Below are positions 7,554 through 11,875 of a DNA stretch of 11,875 nt, piece after piece. Source of the stretch: an uncultured Prochlorococcus sp. Lineage in GTDB: Bacteria > Cyanobacteriota > Cyanobacteriia > PCC-6307 > Cyanobiaceae. The DNA lies in NCBI GenBank assembly GCA_902600395.1, contig CACKJL010000030.1:1-11875 (forward strand). Direction: 5' to 3'. Position numbers and translations under genes: made by a program. Position 1 is the stretch's first letter. Every line of letters starts with the position of its first letter. A model generated the notes under the pieces. The model did not search any database, was not told where the DNA came from, and was given only the letters and a program-made list of their open reading frames with translations.

Positions 7554-8111
7554 ATGGAAATATCTTCCTTTCAATCTTATTTAATAATTCTTTTTGTTGT
7601 ATTAATAATAATTTCTATTTTTGTATTCAGACAGTTTCTAAAAACAAGAAGTGAAGAACTAAATTTAGTAAAATTCGAGCAGAAAGGTTTAGATTCTCTC
7701 AATCAAGCTACAGAATTATATGAATTCGGGTCTATTCAGATAAAAAAAAGATTATATTCTGAAGCTACTAAAACTTTTTTAAAAGCAATTGAAAATTATG
7801 AAAATGAACCTGATGAAGCCAAAGCGATAATAAATAATGCTTTAGGATTTTCTTATGCTGCTCAAAATGAATTTAAGAAAGCAATTAAACACTATAAATC
7901 TGCAATAAAATCACTTCCAGAATATCCTATAGCCCTAAATAACCTCGCATCAGCACAACAGCGTTTACTTGAGTACGACTTGGCATATGAAACTTATCAA
8001 AAGGTTTTGGTAATAGATCCAAAAAACAAAACAGCAATTAAGAAAAGTAAGGAGTTAGAAAAAAGAAACAATTATGAACCTTATAAAGGTATTAAAGATA
8101 AGGGATTCTAA
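7554..8111 (+). CDS. ycf37: Membrane-anchored TPR protein, Ycf37-like (photosystem I assembly)
   Basis: A 185-aa protein with one hydrophobic segment near the N-terminus (about 8-26) followed by a basic stretch (RQFLKTRSEE), so it is probably anchored in a membrane with its bulk on one face. Three tetratricopeptide-type helical pairs follow, at about 57-90, 92-125 and 126-159, the last two with clear TPR spacing (NNALGFSYAAQNEFKKAIKHY; NNLASAQQRLLEYDLAYETYQ). This architecture and size match Ycf37 of cyanobacteria and red-algal plastids, a thylakoid protein reported to aid photosystem I accumulation; Pyg7 is the plant relative. The family assignment is from architecture and context, not from alignment, so a generic TPR scaffold is possible. 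Its stop is 2 nt before the thiG start, so the two are translationally close. A start at ATG 7554 places the membrane segment at the N-terminus as expected. Confidence 0.7.
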   Translation: MEISSFQSYLIILFVVLIIISIFVFRQFLKTRSEELNLVKFEQKGLDSLNQATELYEFGSIQIKKRLYSEATKTFLKAIENYENEPDEAKAIINNALGFSYAAQNEFKKAIKHYKSAIKSLPEYPIALNNLASAQQRLLEYDLAYETYQKVLVIDPKNKTAIKKSKELEKRNNYEPYKGIKDKGF

Positions 8112-8113
8112 AT

Positions 8114-8908
8114 ATGGAAAATTATTCTTCTTTACTAATTGGTGGAAAACAATTTTCCAGTAGATTAATGGTTGGCACTGGCAAATACAAATCTTCTCAA
8201 GATATGGTGGAAAGTTTGTCAAATTCTGAAACGGAAATTATAACCGTAGCTGTTAGAAGAATTAAAAATGATCAGACCGGAGAAAATTTACTCGAAAAGA
8301 TTAACTGGGAAAAATACTGGATGCTTCCTAATACAGCTGGTTGTGTTAATTCCGATGAGGCAATCAGAATAGCAATTTTAGGCAGAGAACTTGCAAAATT
8401 ATCTGGTCAAGAAGAAAATAATTTTGTGAAGTTAGAAGTTATTCCTGACAAAAAGTATTTGCTACCAGATCCAATAGAAACTCTTAAAGCAGCCGAAATT
8501 TTAATAAAAAAGGGTTTCGCTGTACTACCTTATATCAATGCAGATCCTATTCTTGCAAAAAGACTAGAAGAAATAGGTTGTGCAACTGTAATGCCATTGG
8601 GCTCTCCCATAGGCTCCGGGCAAGGTTTGTTAAATTTATCAAATATAAGGATTATTATTGAGAATGCAAAAGTGCCAGTAATAATTGACGCAGGAATAGG
8701 GGTGCCTAGTGAAGCTTCTCAAGCTATGGAAATTGGAGCTGATGGTGTTTTAATCAATAGTGCAATAGCACAAGCCGCAAATCCTCCTCTAATGGCTAAA
8801 GCGATAAATTATAGTGTGAAAGCTGGCAGGCAAGCTTTTCTGGCAGGAAGAATTAAAAAACAAGACTTTGCAGTAGCAAGTTCGCCGGAAAAAAATATAT
8901 CTATCTGA
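8114..8908 (+). CDS. thiG: Thiazole synthase ThiG
   Basis: TIM-barrel enzyme that forms the thiazole phosphate half of thiamin from 1-deoxy-D-xylulose 5-phosphate, dehydroglycine and sulfur delivered by ThiS thiocarboxylate; cytoplasmic. The Schiff-base lysine is Lys106 in FVKLEVIPD; the phosphate-binding loops are PLGSPIGSGQG (161-171) and DAGIGVPSEAS (192-202), followed by GADGVLINSAIA. The N-terminal FSSRLMVGTGKY block and the VAVRR strand are typical. The 264-aa length is normal. It starts at ATG 8114, 2 nt after the TPR gene, with AAGGGA at 8100-8105 as a plausible ribosome site inside the end of that gene. No TPP riboswitch precedes it, which fits cotranscription with the upstream genes. 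thiS and other thi genes are not in this window. Confidence 0.97.
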   Translation: MENYSSLLIGGKQFSSRLMVGTGKYKSSQDMVESLSNSETEIITVAVRRIKNDQTGENLLEKINWEKYWMLPNTAGCVNSDEAIRIAILGRELAKLSGQEENNFVKLEVIPDKKYLLPDPIETLKAAEILIKKGFAVLPYINADPILAKRLEEIGCATVMPLGSPIGSGQGLLNLSNIRIIIENAKVPVIIDAGIGVPSEASQAMEIGADGVLINSAIAQAANPPLMAKAINYSVKAGRQAFLAGRIKKQDFAVASSPEKNISI

Positions 8909-9077
8909 TTCTCTAAATTGAGAAAGGGTTAAAAAGAAAGTAAAAGTTTATTATTTGCTTTTATTTATCGTATTAAGAAAGAAGATTTGAAACTATTTAC
9001 AATGTTTTTCGCAAAGTGGAAGCACGCTGTAGTAATTTAATAAATATATTATGAATCTTTTAATTCTGGAGTTCTGA
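8909..9077 (+). promoter_or_regulatory. thiG-sqdB intergenic region with candidate sqdB -10 box
   Basis: 169 bases with no credible ORF. An AU-rich hairpin can form from 8938-8946 pairing with 8958-8966 (one G-T pair, 11-nt loop) soon after the thiG stop; without a following T run it is a weak terminator candidate. TACAAT at 8998-9003 is a five-of-six -10 match that would start transcription near 9010, about 68 nt before sqdB, but no good -35 box sits upstream. A second AT-rich possibility is around 9045-9052. All by-eye predictions. Confidence 0.22.
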
Positions 9078-10271
9078 GTGAAAGTTATTGTTCTTGGTGG
9101 AGATGGTTTTTGCGGTTGGCCTTGTGCGGTGAATTTAGCAGAGCAAAATCATGATGTAATTATTGTCGACAATTTAAGTCGTAGAAAAATTGATATTGAT
9201 CTAGAGGTAGAATCTTTAACTCCAATTTCTTCAATAACAGAACGACTTTCTGCATGGGAAGAGACTGGAGGCAAGCCTATGAGATTTCTTAACATGGATA
9301 TCTCTAAGCAATATCAAAAATTACTCAATTTGCTCATTGATGAAAAACCAGATTCCGTGATCCATTTTGCAGAACAAAGAGCAGCACCATACTCGATGAA
9401 ATCGAGTTTTACCAAAAGATATACAGTAGATAACAATGTTAATGGCACCCACAACCTACTTGCTGCGATAGTAGAGAGTAATTTAGATATTCATGTTGTT
9501 CATTTAGGAACAATGGGAGTTTACGGATATGGATCACATAGAGGTGCAACAATTCCAGAAGGTTATCTAAAAGTTGAAGTTCCACAACCTGATGGAAGCC
9601 GCTTTGAAGAAGAAATATTACACCCTGCAAGCCCAGGGAGTGTCTACCATATGACTAAAACTTTAGATCAATTATTATTTCTTTACTACAACAAAAATGA
9701 TCTTGTAAGGATCACTGATCTACATCAAGGCATTGTTTGGGGAACAAATACAGAAGCAACTTTAAAAGATCCTAGATTGACAAACAGATTTGACTATGAC
9801 GGAGATTATGGAACTGTTTTAAACAGATTTCTAATGCAAGCTGCAATTGGATATCCATTAAGTGTTCATGGGACAGGAGGGCAAACAAGAGCATTTATAC
9901 ATATTAAAGACTCTGTAAAATGCGTACAACTTGCTCTTGAAAATCCTCCAAAATCTGGAGAAAGAGTCAAAATCTTTAATCAAATGACTGAGAGTCATCA
10001 AGTTGGAGAACTAGCTAAAAAAGTTGCTTCTTTAACTGGAGCTGATATCAATTATTTACCAAATCCAAGGAATGAAGCAGTAGAAAATGATCTAATTGTT
10101 GATAATAAATGTTTTATAGAATTAGGTTTAAACCCAACTACTCTTGATAATGGATTATTAGAAGAAGTTGTTGAAGTTGCTAAAAAATACTCCAAGAGAT
10201 GTGATCTTAATCGCATACCTTGTGTTTCATCCTGGACAAAAAAACAAGCTGAGGCTATAAAGACTAATTAA
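9078..10271 (+). CDS. sqdB: UDP-sulfoquinovose synthase SqdB
   Basis: Short-chain dehydrogenase/reductase-type enzyme that converts UDP-glucose and sulfite to UDP-sulfoquinovose, the head-group donor for the sulfolipid SQDG of thylakoid membranes. The N-terminal Rossmann motif GGDGFCGWP (7-15) carries the GDGxCGW form specific to the SQD1/SqdB family. Active-site residues by comparison with plant SQD1 are Thr145 (HLGTMGVYG) and the YxxxK pair Tyr190/Lys194 (YHMTK). Other family blocks are HFAEQRAAPYSM (96-107), DLHQGIVWG (214-222), GYPLSVHGTGGQTRAFIHI (258-276) and FNQMTE. The 397-aa length is normal. The GTG start at 9078 puts the Rossmann strand directly at the N-terminus (MKVIVLGGDG) as in the family. 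sqdX follows after 27 nt, so both steps of sulfolipid synthesis are together. SQDG can replace phospholipid, which is relevant to life in phosphate-poor ocean. Confidence 0.98.
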   Translation: MKVIVLGGDGFCGWPCAVNLAEQNHDVIIVDNLSRRKIDIDLEVESLTPISSITERLSAWEETGGKPMRFLNMDISKQYQKLLNLLIDEKPDSVIHFAEQRAAPYSMKSSFTKRYTVDNNVNGTHNLLAAIVESNLDIHVVHLGTMGVYGYGSHRGATIPEGYLKVEVPQPDGSRFEEEILHPASPGSVYHMTKTLDQLLFLYYNKNDLVRITDLHQGIVWGTNTEATLKDPRLTNRFDYDGDYGTVLNRFLMQAAIGYPLSVHGTGGQTRAFIHIKDSVKCVQLALENPPKSGERVKIFNQMTESHQVGELAKKVASLTGADINYLPNPRNEAVENDLIVDNKCFIELGLNPTTLDNGLLEEVVEVAKKYSKRCDLNRIPCVSSWTKKQAEAIKTN

Positions 10272-10298
10272 AATTTTTGAAATAATTACCTTAAGAAA

Positions 10299-11432
10299 GT
10301 GAAAATTGCATTGTTTACTGAAACTTTTTTACCTAAAGTTGACGGCATAGTCACAAGACTGACTAAAACAATTGAATTTTTAATAAAAAATGGTGATGAA
10401 GTTATAATTTTTTGTCCAGAGGGGTGTCCAGAATCATATATGGGAGCAACTGTAGTGGGAGTTGCTGCAATGCCATTACCCTTATACCCAGAGTTGAAGC
10501 TTGGTTTGCCAGGTCCTGCAGTCTCAGATAAGTTAGAAAAATTTAACCCAGATTTGATACATGTTGTTAATCCAGCTGTACTTGGCTTAGGTGGCATATG
10601 GTTGGCGAAAACTAATAATATTCCTTTAATTGCTAGTTACCATACTCATCTTCCGAAATATCTGGAACATTACGGTATGGGTATGCTAGAGCCACTTTTG
10701 TGGGAATTACTTAAAGCAGCTCATAATCAAGCCTTATTAAATTTGTGTACTTCCACCGCTATGGTCAATGAATTAAAAGATAAAGGTATTCAAAGGACTG
10801 CTCTTTGGCAAAGAGGAGTAGATACTTACAGTTTCAGACCAGATTTAAGATGTGAGAAAATGAGAGATAAATTATTTGGAAAATATAAAGATGCTAATTA
10901 TTTATTGATTTATGTAGGAAGATTATCAGCAGAAAAACAAATTGAAAGAATTAAACCAGTCTTAGAAAGTATCCCTAATGCTTGTCTAGCACTTGTAGGT
11001 GACGGACCGTATAGAAACCAGCTCGAAAAAATCTTCGAAAATACCAAGACTAATTTCATAGGATATTTATCTGGTGATGAACTTGCTAGCGCCTATGCCT
11101 CTGGAGATATATTTTTATTTCCCTCTAGTACAGAAACACTTGGTTTAGTTTTACTCGAAGCAATGGCCGCAGGATGTCCAGTTATCGGAGCAAACAAGGG
11201 GGGGATTCCAGATATTATTAGCGATGGTATTAATGGTTGTTTATATGATCCAGATGAAAAAGATAATGGGGTACAAAGTTTGATTGAAGCAACAAAGAAA
11301 ATTCTAGAGAATGAAGATAAAAGAGAAATTATGAGAAAAGAGGCACGAAACGAAGCAGAAAAATGGGATTGGAATCAAGCAACGTTACAACTTCAAACTT
11401 ATTATTCAGATACGCTCAAAGAAATAGATTAA
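10299..11432 (+). CDS. sqdX: SQDG synthase (sulfoquinovosyltransferase) SqdX
   Basis: GT4-family, GT-B-fold transferase that moves sulfoquinovose from UDP-sulfoquinovose to diacylglycerol, the last step of sulfolipid synthesis, at the membrane surface. The N-terminus (MKIALFTETFLPKVDGI) has the glycine-poor loop typical of SqdX/GT4 enzymes, followed by a hydrophobic amphipathic region PLPLYPELKLGLPGP (59-73) and SYHTHLP (113-119). The C-terminal nucleotide-binding half has VGRLSAEKQ (206-214), VGDGPYR (233-239) and the EX7E motif Glu279-Glu287 in STETLGLVLLEAMAAG, then GANKGGIPDII. The 377-aa length fits cyanobacterial SqdX. GTG at 10299 aligns with the conserved N-terminus; no Shine-Dalgarno site is clear. 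Directly downstream of sqdB, presumably one operon. Related GT4 enzymes such as mannosyltransferases have similar motifs, but the sqdB linkage supports this call. Confidence 0.95.
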   Translation: MKIALFTETFLPKVDGIVTRLTKTIEFLIKNGDEVIIFCPEGCPESYMGATVVGVAAMPLPLYPELKLGLPGPAVSDKLEKFNPDLIHVVNPAVLGLGGIWLAKTNNIPLIASYHTHLPKYLEHYGMGMLEPLLWELLKAAHNQALLNLCTSTAMVNELKDKGIQRTALWQRGVDTYSFRPDLRCEKMRDKLFGKYKDANYLLIYVGRLSAEKQIERIKPVLESIPNACLALVGDGPYRNQLEKIFENTKTNFIGYLSGDELASAYASGDIFLFPSSTETLGLVLLEAMAAGCPVIGANKGGIPDIISDGINGCLYDPDEKDNGVQSLIEATKKILENEDKREIMRKEARNEAEKWDWNQATLQLQTYYSDTLKEID

Positions 11433-11447
11433 ATTTGATCGAAATTA

Positions 11448-11696
11448 TTATGCTACGTGTGGGGGCGTAGGATTACTATATGAACTTAAAGGAAGTATTA
11501 GAGTAGCTATATTTTGATTCTTTTCAGGCCTTTTTTTCTTCGAGAATTTTTTACCAAAAGGTACTCTTATAACATTAGTCCCCTCAATGGAACAAATATT
11601 AGAGTTATCTCCTGAAAAATTATTTACAAAATTTGGTAAGTTGACGTTTTTAACTGGCAGTTGCTCAACATTACCAGATTTAAAATCTTTGGTCAT
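11448..11696 (-). CDS. Small hypothetical protein (82 aa)
   Basis: I do not recognise this protein. It begins MTKDFKSGNVEQLP and has an Asn-rich first half, a very basic middle (VIRVPFGKKFSKKKRPEK, about 42-59) and a short hydrophobic/proline-rich end (ATLILPLSSYSNPTPPHVA). No signal peptide, membrane segment or metal motif is visible. Its frame stays open for 82 codons in AT-rich DNA, the composition is protein-like, and it sits neatly convergent with sqdX (15 nt between stops), all of which favour a real gene. The open frame extends about 16 codons upstream of the ATG at 11696, but without an ATG, GTG or TTG start there. The basic patch could bind nucleic acid or an acidic partner, but that is only a guess. 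Confidence 0.6.
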   Translation of the reverse strand: MTKDFKSGNVEQLPVKNVNLPNFVNNFSGDNSNICSIEGTNVIRVPFGKKFSKKKRPEKNQNIATLILPLSSYSNPTPPHVA

Positions 11697-11810
11697 AGCT
11701 TCAAATACCCCAAAAAATTTGATGCTCGAATATTTTAATAAAAAAATTTAAAAAAATTCTATAAGAAAATATTAAATTTTTATTCACATTGATAATAACT
11801 AAGTAAATAC

Positions 11811-11826
11811 AGGGACGCTAGTCCTT
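11811..11826 (-). terminator. Putative terminator hairpin of an off-window minus-strand gene
   Basis: An inverted repeat AGGGAC / GTCCTT (11811-11816 and 11821-11826) with a four-base loop (11817-11820) makes a six-pair stem including one G-T pair, the most GC-rich hairpin near this end of the window. Read on the minus strand it overlaps the last base of a TAA stop (11828-11826) and is followed by a T-rich but interrupted stretch (GTATTTACTT). It fits a modest intrinsic terminator. Confidence 0.33.
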
Positions 11827-11875
11827 TAAGCACATTTTTTTTCTTCTAAGGTATCATCTTGATTTACATTGCAAG
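11826..11875 (-). CDS. Probable 3' end of a partial CDS entering from the right edge
   Basis: On the minus strand one frame is open from the window edge to TAA at 11828-11826, giving the C-terminal residues CNVNQDDTLEEKKCA. The polar, charged tail and the stop placed exactly at a hairpin look like a gene end, and the frame would converge away from nothing else in the window. Only 15 codons are visible, so the product cannot be named and chance openness is not excluded. Confidence 0.33.
   Translation of the reverse strand, partial: CNVNQDDTLEEKKCA

Noticed and set aside
8000..8114. Search for a TPP riboswitch before thiG.
   Set aside because: The region is coding sequence of the TPR gene and shows no recognisable THI-box pattern.
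11453..11470. Perfect five-base inverted repeat CTACG/CGTAG with an eight-base G-rich loop just after sqdX, as a possible terminator.
   Set aside because: No T run follows on either strand, and the bases encode the C-terminus of the opposing 82-aa protein.
11859..11875. A TTG codon at 11859 with AAGG 7 nt upstream could begin a plus-strand gene (MIYIA...).
   Set aside because: Only five codons are visible, and the minus-strand gene end with its hairpin explains the same bases at least as well.
1..11875. A new defence, mobile or secondary-metabolite system.
   Set aside because: Nearly all of the window is filled by recognisable housekeeping, envelope and lipid genes; there are no direct-repeat arrays, transposases, integrases, tRNA attachment sites or abrupt shifts in composition by eye.

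Overview
This window looks like core chromosome of a marine picocyanobacterium, most likely a high-light-adapted Prochlorococcus. The DNA is strongly AT-rich (by eye about one third G+C), genes are tightly packed, Shine-Dalgarno sites are weak or absent, and several starts are GTG. The sulfolipid pair sqdB/sqdX, a Ycf37-like photosystem I assembly protein and the clpP-clpX-dnaX order all point to a cyanobacterium. The assignment rests on gene content and sequence style, not on a database search.

Layout from left to right. Positions 50-3982 (+) hold clpP, clpX and dnaX: the protease core, its unfoldase and the clamp-loader subunit tau. A probable AT-rich terminator lies between clpX and dnaX. 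Positions 3984-6851 (-) hold a secreted SpoIID/LytB-family protein followed 12 nt downstream by a membrane-bound family 2 glycosyltransferase; this pair looks like a cell-envelope transcription unit and converges on dnaX with a single base between the stops. Positions 6943-8908 (+) hold rpmI and rplT (ribosomal proteins bL35 and bL20), a membrane-anchored TPR protein (Ycf37-like) and thiG (thiazole synthase). The first of these is divergent from the SpoIID gene across 91 bp in which candidate -10 boxes of the two strands overlap.

Positions 9078-11432 (+) hold sqdB and sqdX, which together make sulfoquinovosyl diacylglycerol from UDP-glucose, sulfite and diacylglycerol. A small unrecognised protein (82 aa) lies at 11448-11696 (-), convergent with sqdX. 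The last 50 bases probably carry the 3' end of another minus-strand gene with a hairpin at its stop.

No mobile element, CRISPR array, tRNA, rRNA, prophage or defence system is visible. There is no stretch longer than 300 bases without a gene; the longest gaps are 105, 169 and about 130-180 bases. I do not see a new multi-gene system here. The points most worth checking are a possible programmed frameshift in dnaX, the SpoIID/glycosyltransferase envelope pair, and the unrecognised 82-aa protein.
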